Below the pieces are notes generated by a model. The model made no database searches. It was given only the letters and a program-made list of their open reading frames with translations, and had not been told where the DNA came from. A stretch of 64,000 bases of DNA from Panopea generosa (lineage: Eukaryota; Mollusca; Bivalvia; Adapedonta; Hiatellidae). The position numbers and the translations under genes are program-made. Shown piece after piece: positions 19,321 to 31,260 of the stretch; positions within the stretch are counted from its first letter, which is position 1; every line of letters starts with the position of its first letter. Where the stretch lies: NCBI GenBank assembly GCA_029582155.1, contig CM055907.1, forward strand, positions 6,922,501 to 6,986,500, in the 5' to 3' direction.

Positions 19321-22000
19321 ATGTGGTTCAAGATATCTGTAGACATTTGTTCAAGTTGACCCATCAGTGACATTATCACTACTGAGGAGTTCACCAATAG
19401 TTTATGGCAATTCATCTCGCCTGATTAATTCTACTTTCTGTTCGAAAGCTGGATCCGGCATTTTTGATTTGCGCACCATAAATGTCAACATGCATGTAAA
19501 AGGATTTTTTGTATTGGCAACTTTTATTAACACTATTTACATTAATGATGCGACGATACTAAATACATTTGTATTATCAATGTTCCTAGTATGAGATTAC
19601 TGATTCATACATAAAGAGTAAATTTATTAATGTTCATAAGTAGGCAGATCTTCTAATTAGTTGCTATAGTTACTATTGAATTTACTTCATTCCCATTTCT
19701 AAAAAATAGTCTCGTTCTCAATTAATAAAACATGTCAGTGTCTGCGTTCTTCTTCTCAGGACAATATTTACATATTTCATTTATCAATACAAACAGTTAT
19801 GTTATTTCGTCTGGGAATGTCTATACATTCCGTTATTTATGTTGGATAAATACTTCCTCTGATAATATCAAGACATGTCTGGTCAAGTATTTAAATTATA
19901 AGTGTTCCATTCTAATTCTGTTCTCATTTGATAAAGTATGTAAGCGTCCTCAATTTATCAACACTAATGTATTCATTTTATCATTTTCTCCACAAGTCAT
20001 TACAAAACTGTTGATACCTAATTACATATGAACAAGGCATTAAACCAGCGATTAAGATATTCTGACCTTATGATTTTTCAAGTTCTAACAATTACATTAA
20101 GAAACCCTAATTTATCAAGAACAGTGTATTCATTTGATCAATAACTCTACTTGGTTTCTAAATCATTACAGAAGTGTTGAAATAAATTATTCTAATTCTT
20201 CAAGGTCCTACAATTACATTAATTGTGGTTTTGATTTTTTTTCAAATATTTAGATACTGTTTTTATAATCTAGTTCTTTGAATTTTATCAAAATAATCCC
20301 AATATAAATTGGATCAAAATGTGTATTTATTTTTTTTATTTTCATTTTAATTTTAACATAACTCACAATTGATGTTCCACCTGCAACCCTGAATTAAATG
20401 TATTTCATATACATGTACATGATTGCACTATTTTCGTATAGTTGGGGATAAGTGTGGCCCATTTTCAAAAAATGTTTCCTACATTATTTTGATAAAAACT
20501 TTTTTGAAGGATTTACAAACGTCCGCTAGAGGTATTGTTTTCATGACGTTTTTATTTTCATAGTGTCTTTTTCCTCGTTTGTTTGTACAATTTATTGTAT
20601 GATCTTGAATTTCGATGTCTACATCTGTATCGGTGTTTGCCCGTCTGTTCTCTATTGTTTAAAGAACATCTAACATGTTCCGTCTTACGGTTTGTCCTTA
20701 TTCAGTTTTAACGGGTGGGATCTCGGCTCTGGTGACTCTGATTCAGCGAAACCTGTTATCCACGATTTCTCTAACCAAACGTGTATTTGCTAGAATGGGG
20801 TTTGAATATTTTCTCTTTTTTTAAGAATATCTAACCTGTTCCGTTTTAAGGATAACTAGTGTTTTGGTCATAATAAATATTTTTGGAACTTTTGCTTCTT
20901 CTTAAAAGCATGTTTAACAGATAGTTTTGTGTATTTTGTCTTAAGTATGTTTTTCTGCTTGCTGGTTTCATCATAGATTCTCAATGTTAACACGTTGCAT
21001 TGAACATTTGTGTCTAATTCTGTTTTATCATGACTTTTATTATTTACTTTATGGACTTTCCTTTCATTTTCAGATAATTTATTGTCGACTGTTTCAATAC
21101 ATATCTCCGATTCTGAATCTGAATCCAGTTAGTGACGGCTTTGCCACGAGATATTTTTGTAAAATGATTCAACACATGTGATCCTTTTAACCATAGGTAA
21201 GACATTTTCTTGATTTATGAAGTCCAAACCTTTCAACACTGTTTTGATCTGCATGTTTTTGATTAGCTAGTGTGACTAGATATTGTTCTGACTGGATTGC
21301 TTTTTAATTTCGACCCTTTTCTTAACCACACCATCATTAGAATTACGCCGACGATGACACTGGCATTGTCATTATTTACAACCTGTAAGCGTTCGAGGCA
21401 CTACAAATGTCAGTAGCGTTTTGATTTGCAGTGAAAATCTGTTTCACTAAATAGCGATTCTTTGATAGCCTTTGAGTTTGTCCAGCATACTATTTTGTCT
21501 TTTTTCAGCAAATATTATAGTTCTCCAAATTCATTTTTTTCACTAATTGCTTATAGCTATAAATCAGTGATGGCACATCCACTGATTTATTCCTCTTTAC
21601 CCTTATATTAACACAACTGAGGTTCAAACATAATGTTCTTTCTTGACTGGCAATACGCCTTGAAACCTTTGCATATCTTTATTATCAAGCCCTACTGCGG
21701 TCAAAAGAAGCATAAGCTGGAACTGCCGTTTGAATTTCAGAAAGTTTTCAATAAGTTTACCCTGCAAGCACAACTTGTTCCTGGTGGTGTTATTTATTTT
21801 GCAATTGCTTTAATCATTACGTCAATATTTCCATTTTTACTCTGACATCATATCATAGTATTATATTTTATTACAACAACTTATATATAATTTATTTTTT
21901 TATCAACTCTATTACTAAAAAGCTACTCCATGTGTATTATAGGAGAGTTGTATTACTAATGTTTCCAGTATAAAATACTTAAACATTTTTTTGAATTTGG
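19321..22000. other. AT-rich DNA with one weak duplication
   Basis: A two-copy duplication is visible: 'cctcaatttatcaacactaatg' near 19947 and 'ccctaatttatcaagaacagtg' near 20105, each followed by 'tgtattcattt' and a later '(a/t)cattacaaaactgttga' or 'cattacagaagtgttga'. A 99-codon frame at 19732-20031 lies across it and is probably spurious. Nothing else was identified except the small frame at 21633. Confidence 0.4.
21633..21845 (+). CDS. Small open frame, 70 codons, hypothetical
   Basis: I do not recognise this product. The frame starts MFFLDWQYALKPL, has a basic middle (GQKKHKLELPFEFQK) and ends with a strongly hydrophobic segment (GGVIYFAIALIITSIFPFLL) next to the stop, which would suit a C-terminal membrane anchor. 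The local base composition is a little less AT-rich than the flanks. Against a real gene: it is short, sits in a repeat-rich region, and has no visible promoter, splice or poly(A) context. It could also be a decayed exon or transposon scrap. Confidence 0.15.
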   Translation: MFFLDWQYALKPLHIFIIKPYCGQKKHKLELPFEFQKVFNKFTLQAQLVPGGVIYFAIALIITSIFPFLL

Positions 22001-22004
22001 CTTA

Positions 22005-22222
22005 ACGCCATTTTCAACACATTTCATTATCTTTGGCATATCCAGTTTTACTGGTGGAGAAAGACCTCAGCCTGAGTCAGACTGAGTAGAACCACCTTCC
22101 CTTCCACAAGTTACTTAAACCTTTTTTACCGTAACGATTTTTGTACTCGAACCTAAGACCTTAGCGGTGAGAGGTAAGTGATCTTGAGACTGCGCCTTAG
22201 ACCACTCGGCCACAGAGGACCC
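22005..22222 (-). mobile_element. tRNA-Leu/Ser-type SINE, copy 3
   Basis: On the minus strand the head begins 'ggccgagtggtctaaggcgc' (22192-22211), the classical A-box region of a Leu/Ser tRNA. 'ctcaccgctaaggtcttagg' follows, then the B box 'ggttcgagtac' (about 22144-22154). The head of about 80 nt indicates a long variable arm. The body and the tail 'tgttgaaaatggcgttaagc' extend to about 22005. Confidence 0.83.
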
Positions 22223-23430
22223 TTACTTAAACATACAGATAGTGAATTCCTTAGATATTTTTAGTTTCATTAGTAGGCAAGTTCTACCGATAAGATGATA
22301 CGATTACTTTTGTATTTGCGAGAGAAATGCTGCGATACAAGCAAGGTGTGGCTATGGCGTCTTTTTCTTCTCATATCCATTCATTGTAAATAGTAATAAA
22401 CCATTACAACGTTAAATCGTTCTATGAATTATAATCTGTAACATTAGAGTATACATTTTCAATAGTGTAGTTGACATTTCTTGCAGTTTGTTTTGCTTTT
22501 ATTAAAATATCTGATCTACTTGGAATGAAGAAACGTCTGTATATATGATTGGGTAATCAAGTTTAAATCTCATATTAAGACAAACATACAAGTTTGATAT
22601 GTATGTTGAGATTTAACATTTTGGAATGAGAAAATATTAGTTCATACATATATACTGTACATACATGCAGTTATAAATATTCTATTTACTTATGCTATAT
22701 TCGTATCTAAAGTAAGTGTATGAAAAATAGAGGGTTCGCAATGATATAGGCATAGTACCACCTATCGGAAACTGGAAATGCTTCCGTGGGGGAAGTCGAA
22801 TGAATGGCGGTTGTAAATTATCTTTATTTCTTCTTCTTTAAAACTGCGATTTCCGTATTTTAATGCTCCTTTTTATCTAAATGTATTGCTGATATATTTT
22901 AAACATTTTGAAAGAATTGCCATGTTTGAATTATGAATTATTGAGAAAAAATATGATGCTTTAGAATTGTGGTATGAATACTCGATTTCGAAAGTCTACT
23001 TTTACTTTGTCATGGAACAGTGTTCACACTAAACAGGAAATAAATCTATTTTATGCTACATGACCTCCTTAATTCTGTTCTGCAACGTTACTAAAGATTC
23101 CAGGACGTAAACATTAATATGTCACTTAAACTTTTGTTCATATTGAACAATAGAAGAACATTGCCAAGAAATATGTGTGTGTTGGTTAAAGTTTGACGTA
23201 GTGTCTTCGGCACAGACGAATGAAATGACTTCTTTTTAAAATTACATGGTTTTCCTTCGTTCTCGCTAATTATAAACTTGGATGGCAGATGTGGTCAATA
23301 TCAATTGCGTTTATAACTTTGCAGTCAAATAATATAAGAGATAAAACATAAAATGATGTGTGTTTGTGTATGTATCTTGAAAACCCTTTTCCATAATACA
23401 ATATTCAAAATTGCTACACTGTTATTCATT
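22223..23430. other. No recognisable feature
   Basis: AT-rich. No repeat or coding signal was identified. Confidence 0.4.
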
Positions 23431-23436
23431 TTTCAA

Positions 23437-23635
23437 CGCCTTTTAAATTATATATGGCGTATCCATTTTTTTGGAGCAGGAAGATCTAAGAATGAATCTG
23501 AGAAGAACCACCGTTCTTCCGCAAGAAACTGACAAACTTTATGACATAATAACTTCGAGCGAGCTGGACTCATATCTGGAAGTGAGAGTTGAGCGATCTT
23601 GAAACGTCGCCTTAGACCGCTTGACCACGGAATAC
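23437..23635 (-). mobile_element. tRNA-Leu/Ser-type SINE, copy 4
   Basis: The minus strand reads 'ggtcaagcggtctaaggcga' (A-box region, 23611-23630) and a decayed B box near 23553. The body 'cttctcagattcattcttag' and the tail 'ggcgttgaaa' match copies 1 and 3. Confidence 0.75.
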
Positions 23636-23715
23636 AGCTACTGTTATTCTGGATTGAATTTTAAAGGTATATGAAAAATAAAAGGTAAACAGCAGTAGGT
23701 AAAACTATTTATAGG

Positions 23716-23829
23716 TTATTGCTATGGTAGAGGTGGCCTGTTAGTTATATTGACCCTGGTGTTCCGTATTGGCCTAAGGCCTCAGGGACCAATATGACCA
23801 ACAGCACATCTCTACCATACTATAACCCT
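23716..23829. mobile_element. Foldback (imperfect palindromic) element, ~114 bp
   Basis: The left arm 'ggttattgctatggtagagg' pairs with the right arm 'ctctaccatactataaccc', and inner arms 'ctgttagttatattgaccct' and 'agggaccaatatgaccaaca' also pair. The centre contains the small palindrome GGCCTAAGGCC. It may belong with the tRNA-like head at 23.95-24.03 kb, which points toward it. Confidence 0.65.
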
Positions 23830-23944
23830 TTTTTTACATTTATACCTATATATGTGTATTTGACGACTTTGAATTTCCGTGGTATCCACGTTTATTCAAA
23901 ACGAAAGAGGGAACAAAAGATAAAACATAGAAAAAAAAATAGTA

Positions 23945-24030
23945 CAAAAAACTGGTCCTGTTGGGGAATAGAACTCGAATCTACAGATTTACTGGCGAAT
24001 ACTCTACCACTTGACTACGACGCCGATTGA
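23945..24030 (-). mobile_element. tRNA-like SINE head, second type
   Basis: The minus strand reads 'ggcgtcgtagtcaagtggta' (A-box region, 24008-24027) and, about 40 nt on, 'gattcgagttctattcc' (B box, 23963-23979). It is not a functional tRNA by eye because pairing in the stems is poor. The stretch between it and the foldback at 23.7-23.8 kb could be its body. Confidence 0.55.
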
Positions 24031-24259
24031 TTGAGATTTCCATAAAATCTGCTGGTGTCCTCCTCGCATTACCTGTCTGGACTTTGCCAAAAGGCGATTT
24101 GCTTTAACTTTCCAACGTCTTTTCCGCCTTTTTTTTAAAGTTTCAGCTTTTCTCGTGATGACATTCGGTTGCTATGACATTGATGGGTTATTCATCATTG
24201 TTCGCAGGAAATCGACGTTATTTTACACGAAAGGGCATGTACACAGTCTGTTCAACACT

Positions 24260-24352
24260 TGGGGCCAATATAGATTCGTACCGGGGCCAAAAATCCCCAT
24301 TTTCCATATTGGCCTCGGTATTGATCCCGAGGCCCCAATATCTGGCGCGTGA
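24260..24352. repeat. GGCCAATAT palindrome cluster
   Basis: 'atattggcctcgg' and 'ccgaggccccaatat' form an inverted pair around 'tattgatc' (about 24309-24343), and 'ggggccaatatag' sits upstream at 24260. The same GGCCAATA/TATTGGCC theme occurs in the foldback at 23.7 kb. Confidence 0.6.
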
Positions 24353-27342
24353 TTTAAAAAAAAAAATGTTAGAAATGTTCTATTTTTGTTACTATATTTA
24401 GGTATACATGTAATGCATTCAATACGTGATATCTTATTATTCTAATGAAGTACTGTCAATTTGAATATAACAATAGAACGGCCTGCACACACACTAGGCT
24501 GGAATCAGTGAGAAGTTGACAGTGCTTAGGTTATATTTAAAATATCCAACGTACTAACATACCACATGGCTGTAGCATTAAACAGTCACATTGTCCTTAA
24601 GCTACAATTGCTACATTTGGCATTAATCTTGTCGGAATATTGAAATGTCAGTCCGGTATTTCCTATAAGAATTGAAAAGTTACTGTAAAGTAATTATATC
24701 TGTCACGAATGCAACTGACGTTGCCTGTCTTTTACCTCATTATAATGAACTACCAGTTACATATACAGTTCAAGATATTTCACATTGTTTATATTAAGTT
24801 ATGTTATGTTATGTAAATAAAGTATCTAATCACATGTTGACACGAACGACAGATAATGGATTTACCAGACTTCATACATCACCTTGAAAAAGCGGCATTG
24901 GCATTTGTATGATTCGCAAATATATTCAAGATAAAATACATGTATATACTTTAAGTTCTATAAAAAGAAACAACATGATATATTAAGATGAATTGGTTTA
25001 TCCCGTAATTATTTTCAATATGTTGTCTGGCAAGCATTGTCTGAGACTGTCAAACAAATACCATCAACAGAGGATTGACATTTCTGAACTATACTCATAT
25101 AATTTATCTGTCTGCACTACTCGGACAGCTTACGGAAAATATACCAGCAGTGACCTCTGGATTCTAATTGTAACCATTTATAGATGTTCAATCTACACTC
25201 TCAAAGTTCATTCTGCTGAAGCCGTATACTAGGTCTGCTCCCAATTTCACAAGACATAGTCTCATAATTGCAAATGACTAGATGGTTCCAAGCCTTTTGC
25301 AATTTGGCTGGAGATTTGTTATATCAAACGGTATCCTGTATAAATCAGTGAATTTTGACTTTCGATGATGACTTTCCCATCAATTACAAATATGTACTTA
25401 GACAGTTATCTATATCACGGTCAAAACACGTGTTAGTTATGAGAAAAAGTTACTTAATCAAATATTATGTCTTGCCAGTCGGTGTTATGACTGAGTGTCT
25501 GTATGATATTTTACGTTGATGAATAAATAAATATTACTTTTGATTATTGTTTAATATATAAATCAATATAGATTTAGAATTGGGTGAAGTAAACAATTTT
25601 GTTTATTACAAGAAAAGAGTAGATATGTAGGTATATCTTGCTTCACCGCTATATATTCAAGCTCTCACATATTTAACTAACTGCATACTGTTATGTCGCC
25701 TGGTTAAATGAGGTGTTTCGGAAATTTTTTAAAGCAAATTGACAAAATTCCTTAAATTATGATATATTGTGATATTTTCCCAATACATATGCAATCGTTT
25801 TAATTTATCCCATACACGTAAGTGTAATATCACTAACGATAAACTGCAGCGATGTATTCATACGTGCTGTCAAAAATCAAAACAAACACGGTTGACCTAA
25901 TTTTCCAAGTACGGTTATTTAGTACAAATTGATAGGAAAGGCCAGGGCGATGTGACTGACATAGTGTATCGCGGCTTTCGCTATTTTTTATATAGTCAAA
26001 CTATATGATACGCACATTGAAATAGAGGTTGAAGCGGAGAGACTGCCAATTGTACTGGAGGCGTTAACACTCTTAAAAAATGCTCGTCTCGTTCGAACGT
26101 AGCTTTTCTTCAAATGCCCTGTGCGTGTTTACATGGTACGATATATCTCAGAAGAGACCGTTGAACTATTCAGAACGGACACATCCATTCGACATGGCTG
26201 CTACACTTACTTGGATCGAAGGTTTGTGAGAATTATTGTCTGGGTAAACAAGCTCAAATCTATGACGCCAGTGCATGACTAAATCCACGAGAATTAGCAC
26301 AGACATTTCCAAATTTTGACGAACACACACACGACACAAATATGCCAGTTCCACATTCGCAAAATGTTTAGAAGCGCACATACATTTCAACGGTCAACCT
26401 GGACTTTATGAACACGACATCGTTAGCTCATGTCAACGTCAAATCATTTTGGGTGCTCAAATACACTTTATGTACATATAAAGTTAAAATCAGTTTCCCG
26501 CTACAGCAACCAATAAGAAAGAGATAATGGCTCATCACTGACTCTTCATAAAACACGATTCACTATCACACGTACGTTACAACATCAAATGTTTTGAACT
26601 TTGACGTAGGTATTTTATGACGTCAGTATTGTGTTTCATTGTAATTGATCTAACTGTTTATGTTTTTAATTCTTTTTAGACGTTGGTACGTTTATTGCTT
26701 TAACATAAAGAAAACGAGGATAAATTTCTGAGAGAAAATATCAATAAAATAAAATTCATTTACGGACTACTTTTTGTTGCATTTGTTTCAATGAATGGGA
26801 ACCGAACGACTACTTTATGTTGTCTACTATGTAGCCAGACAAAAGCTTCGAATCTTATTATTTCACTTAACTCGCTTCATAACTTGAATATGAATAAGTA
26901 CTCATGTAAGAGACTCTATTTGTATTACAGGAATTACAAATCACACTTAATCATTAATTTCAAATGGTAAGATTCTTCAAAAAAGTGAAATACTTAGTAT
27001 ATATCTTCTTCGTATAATTCATAACGACCACTATTAAACATGACCATGAGTCAAAACCATCAGATACTGCACCTTAACATCTCACACACCAGTTAATTGT
27101 TCATTGTTCTGCAAAGAGGGAAATGCATTTTTAAATCACTGAACACATTACTGTGGTGATTCTAAAAGTGTCTTATTTCCAGACACAGTCATCTGATGTG
27201 GAAATATGTAGGAAAACATGGGATAAACAGGCTGCTGACTCACAATCCTGATGGTTTGATGACACCCATTCATTTTTGACAAATATGTCCATATGTTTCT
27301 GTGTATCACTACATATCTTTCTAACATAAGTATCTGGATCGA
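24353..27342. other. No gene recognised
   Basis: Contains several short open frames (24993-25232 plus, 26166-26390 minus) without family signatures. The section 25950-26450 is slightly GC-richer but shows no ordered motifs. Confidence 0.4.
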
Positions 27343-27424
27343 GGGAGACTTGAACCTACGACCATAGCGGTGATAGGTAAGTGGTTTTGAACCTGCCCCT
27401 AGGACCACTCGGCCATGGAGGACC
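27343..27424 (-). mobile_element. tRNA-Leu/Ser-type SINE head, copy 5
   Basis: The minus strand reads 'ggtcctccatggccgagtgg' (27405-27424), then 'ctatcaccgctatggtcgta' and the B box 'ggttcaagtc' (27349-27358). This is the best match to copy 3 in the head. The body beyond the B box does not clearly match the family, so only the head is claimed. The 100-codon minus frame at 27148-27450 is this head in translation. Confidence 0.75.
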
Positions 27425-29349
27425 ACACTCCGACCGTAATCAAAGTTCATCTCATAAAGGTGAACGAATTAGCCTCATTATATTTATAACAATTCAAATA
27501 TCGCAATGAAAATATTAGTTACTTTATACGGTACAAATAAAGCATCAACACCACAGTACTTGGTGAGTATTTGGAGCGAGCGAGAACCAACTCATGGACT
27601 GTTTTATATTGACGATAATCATAGACCTTATTTGTAGACAATGTATGTTTTTGTCAAACCAAGGTTATACGGTTCACTGTACATGTGAAAATGCTATATT
27701 AAAGTTAATAAATATGAAAATAAATCAGAACATAAATTAGAAAAGATGGCATTAAAGCTAAAAATATTAGCACAATGTTAAGGAGTGGTTGTCTAGAAGT
27801 TCGTGGACAAATTTAATAAAGCCATATATAAACAAGTACATTGCTATCTTCTATACAACTTGAGTATTGAAGTATTTGACATCGATGTAAAGTATTTTAG
27901 TGCATTTTTTTGTCATAAATAATGTTATGGTATCTCCAGCAACATGCATACAATGCACAGTGTTAGTGTCTCCGCTCAAAATTTTAAAACAAATTGACAG
28001 ATAAATATGCGAAAAATAACAATCATTTCCTTGTAGAACTCGGAGTAAATCATATAATTTTGAGGACACTTGATCAATATCTACATAGTCTATCCCAGTA
28101 ATAGCATTGCGCGCAAATGTTAGGAGTTAAAACAATCTAACATTGAAAAGGCAACCTCGTTCACAAAAAAAATCATTGTCATACAAAATACTGTATATAT
28201 AAACATTTATTTAATTGCTAGAATGACGTTGAACAATGTCTCCAAAATTTGAAAACAATAGTTTAGATATGCAGTTGTTTTACTGATACGTAGTTAGGGA
28301 ACAAACTTGTTATAATGTTAGAGTTAGTGCCAACTAACACAGAAGAAACAGTAGATTACCGATGGAAAACAATAGGAACACTGACTATGTGTACCAAACC
28401 AACTGGTGCATATTGTAACATCTAAGAAATGTTTGTGTTGAAGACGGTAATGATTGAAGATAAACATTTGATGTACATTTCGGCCATTGTATTTCAATTT
28501 GTATATTCATTAAACATAATTATACAACAAAAAAATCCGTTTAGTAAATAACTGTATATACATTTTCGTACGATCATATAAGTGTAACAGGAGAAACACT
28601 TGTAGTTGAAGAAAATACATCGAATGTCCGCAGATATTCACTATAATAATATAGTAAAGAATTGAATAGTCGCTGCTAATTAACATATTTGTCTGAAGTT
28701 GTAGTTGTTCCTGTTTGAAGTTAAACTGATAAGAAATTAGAAATAAGTCCTGCGTAAGTATTAAGTGTTATGCACGTCTGTAGAATCGACTCGCCTGCGC
28801 CTAGCGGCCGAAACCGCTGCGTTTCTGAAGAACTACTTGTGAATGTTGAAACTCGAAAACTAAAGAACGAAACTTAAGTACGCTGCGACTAACTCCTTAC
28901 CCGTTAACTCCTTTTTCATAACTAAAAAGTGATTAAGAAAAAATTACCATGTTACTAGCACATTTGACCTATAGTAACCAATTATAAACAATACGTTTTG
29001 GAGGGTCTTTTTTTATCTTAGCATTATTGTGAAGCTGGTGGCTTTCAAACAAGAACAGATAAGTTGATACAGTTATCATCACATGCACGATAAAGCGGAC
29101 AACTTTTACGCAACGGAATTAACATGTAGAAATGTTCCTGGCTGATAAAACAAGTACATTAAAACATTGAGTTTACATAAATAATAACTATTAATAAAAT
29201 TTGAATAAAACGATTTCCATATAAGTTCACAGTAAGTTAAACTTACAGTTGTAACAATATAAGTACACATACACACTGAACGGTACAGCGTACCCACCAC
29301 CCGACTTGTTATGTACCTACTATTTTATATATTTTCTTAAGTACTGACT
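27425..29349. other. No gene recognised
   Basis: AT-rich. One GC-richer patch at 28785-28830 ('cctgcgcctagcggccgaaa') has no associated feature that I can name. Confidence 0.4.
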
Positions 29350-29655
29350 AGAAAAAGAACAGTATGTCTATGTAAGTTAAATACATACGTGTCTGCTACT
29401 GTCATATACAATTTCCTAATAGCACTATCCAAACGTTTAATAAAGATATTGGAAATACAAAAGTGGCGTGTTAGCTGTTCCGTTCAGTATATGTTTTGTG
29501 ACTGTGTCTTTTAATGTAAGTTAAATGCATAGTTTAACTTGTCTGTTAATGTTGTTTATAAACTCTAATAGCACTACTTAATAGTTAAATGAATATATTG
29601 GAAATACAAAAGTGGCGGGTTAGCTGTTCCGTTCAGTATATGTTGGTTTGTTGCT
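29350..29655 (+). repeat. 149-bp tandem duplication carrying the GTTAGCTGTTCCG motif
   Basis: 'tggcg(t/g)gttagctgttccg' begins at 29464 and 29613 (spacing 149). The preceding 'attggaaatacaaaag' and 'ctaatagcacta' and the following 'ttcagtatatgtt' are also repeated. 'taagttaaat.cat' recurs further upstream in both units. The 25-bp core is the same as in the 51-bp repeats at 14.3 kb, though the flanks differ. Confidence 0.83.
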
Positions 29656-29888
29656 GATTTTAATAGTGCATTTCCTTTAAATTACTTAATGATGAATAGT
29701 TCTTATAATTATAATTTATACAGACTGCTTATGATGTGTGATTTTATATCAGAATTGACCAATTTTCTAGGGAGATTATGATAATCAGTATTTCGCAAGT
29801 ACGAGGAACTGCCGAAGTTCGCAGTCGAAATTTAGGAAAAAGAAAACGGAGATTTTTATTTACGACTGAACACTAAAGTAACTAGCAA

Positions 29889-30156
29889 GGCCTGATCAGC
29901 TCAGTCGTTAGCGCGTCTGACTTTCAATACAGGGGTAGTGAGTTCGAATCCCTGCCCGGCAACAGTCTCCGTGATGATTGATATACGACATTGTATCTCA
30001 TTATCATTCGTCTCTCACTGCTGATTCAAGTAATCAGTTACTTGCGGAGATGGGATGTGCTCGAGTACTGGTTAACCTTTCAGAATCATAGGAAACAGTG
30101 GTTAGGTTAACTGACTCTCGATGGCATAAAAATGCCGCTAAATATTCAATCAATCA
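29889..30156 (+). mobile_element. tRNA-derived SINE, second family, copy 1
   Basis: The head reads 'gatcagctcagtcgttagcg' (A-box region, 29894-29913) and 'gagttcgaatccctgcccgg' (B box, about 29940-29959). The anticodon arm is degenerate, so it is not a working tRNA gene. The body includes 'atcagttacttgcggagat', 'ctcgagtactggttaa' and 'gtggttaggtta'. The tail is 'gcataaaaatgccgctaaat' followed by 'attcaatcaatca'. A diverged copy lies at 41.5 kb. Confidence 0.82.
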
Positions 30157-30197
30157 GCCGGGCGGAGATTCGAACTCGACTGAGCTAATCGGGCCCT
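30157..30197 (-). mobile_element. Inverted, internally deleted SINE head
   Basis: The minus strand reads 'agggcccgattagctcagtc' followed directly by 'gagttcgaatctccgcccgg'. That is the A-box and B-box regions of the neighbouring SINE with the intervening ~33 nt missing. It abuts the tail of the plus-strand copy. Confidence 0.72.
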
Positions 30198-30479
30198 TCA
30201 GGGAATCAATGAAAATAAGTTTATATTAAAAAGGTTACAGCATATCTTTAATTTTAAGGCTTAACATGTAAGATTAACGAATATGTTGTACCATAGTTTA
30301 ACATGTAAATGTATCAAATAAGACATGATTTAGTGGATTTACAAATGAAATGATATAATAATTATATATTTACAGTTTTGATATTAGTTGCCAGTTAATA
30401 TGGTAACCTTCTATAAATAGGATTATATTCCAGAAATAGTTATGACGATGTTTTATTACCAATCATCTTTGAAAGCTTT

Positions 30480-31260
30480 AGAGGAGGTTACCCACACTCC
30501 AGAGTCTACGTGTGTTTGGGTCTGTAGTAGTAGACAACGACAGTTTTACGACACAAGTCCTTCTATAAAGGTATAAACGTATGCCAATGGCATGCTTACA
30601 ATGTTTCACCCTCTTGAGCAAGTTTATTATAATATAGCATACGTATGGGAGCAATATATCCTACACCCAAGCTTTCTGGTAGCATTGTGATTTTTGTCTG
30701 TTAAGAAATGTAACAAGAAATGGCGAAATAATATCATAAGATGCTTTAATTACCTCTGCTGATATTCCATCGGGTCCAAAGTGATTTAAAAGTATTATGC
30801 TTGAAAACTGCCGTATATACTTTTGGTTCTAATCATCATTCCTATTTGGTATAGCGTCACCTACGTTTTCTATTGCATTATTTACTCAATAAAATGGTTA
30901 AACAAATTGTTTTTATTTATAATATATCGTCGCTTGTTAATTTTTCTTTGATTTTACATCATTTTTAATTGATTTTAAGAATTATCTTTGCTGAATTTCA
31001 TTTATTTCTGATCGCTGTATCTTTTAGTTTAGATTTATTTGTTGCATTTATCGTACCTTGTCATCTTTTGCACGTATGTGTTTGACATCGCGTTTTGCTG
31101 TAAAGCAATGTTCATGAAACCATTTTGAAGCATTTGATAAAAATGATATTTTTTCTTTATTGAAAAAGTCGTTATCGTATATAAATTTAGATAAAGTGTT
31201 GATCGATTGATATTTAAACATCATAGCATGTATTTAACTATTCAATATTACTAACTATAA
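30480..31260 (-). pseudogene. LINE-D fragment: linker and start of reverse transcriptase
   Basis: Read downward from 31260: 'NKEKISFLSNASKWFHEHCF' followed by 'TAKRDVKHIRAKDDK' (about 31060-31180), the 'WFD..C..AKR' linker block of LINE ORF2. Then 'NNAIENVGDAIPN' (about 30840-30880) and FGPDGISAEVIKASYDIISP (30725-30784), the GPDG block that opens the RT domain. It decays to unreadable text by about 30480. No catalytic motif remains, so this is an isolated internal piece. Confidence 0.72.

Noticed and set aside
19732-20031. 99-codon plus-strand frame
   Set aside because: AT-rich composition and partly within a weak local duplication. No signature.
22143-22222. Functional tRNA-Leu or tRNA-Ser gene (minus strand)
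   Set aside because: The head is followed by a shared SINE body and tail, and four further copies with mutations occur nearby.
28785-28830. GC-rich patch as a CpG-island promoter
   Set aside because: Too short (under 50 bp), with no coding start or other promoter element nearby.
29889-29965. Functional tRNA gene
   Set aside because: A and B boxes are good but the anticodon stem does not pair properly. A SINE body and tail follow, and a diverged copy exists at 41.5 kb.
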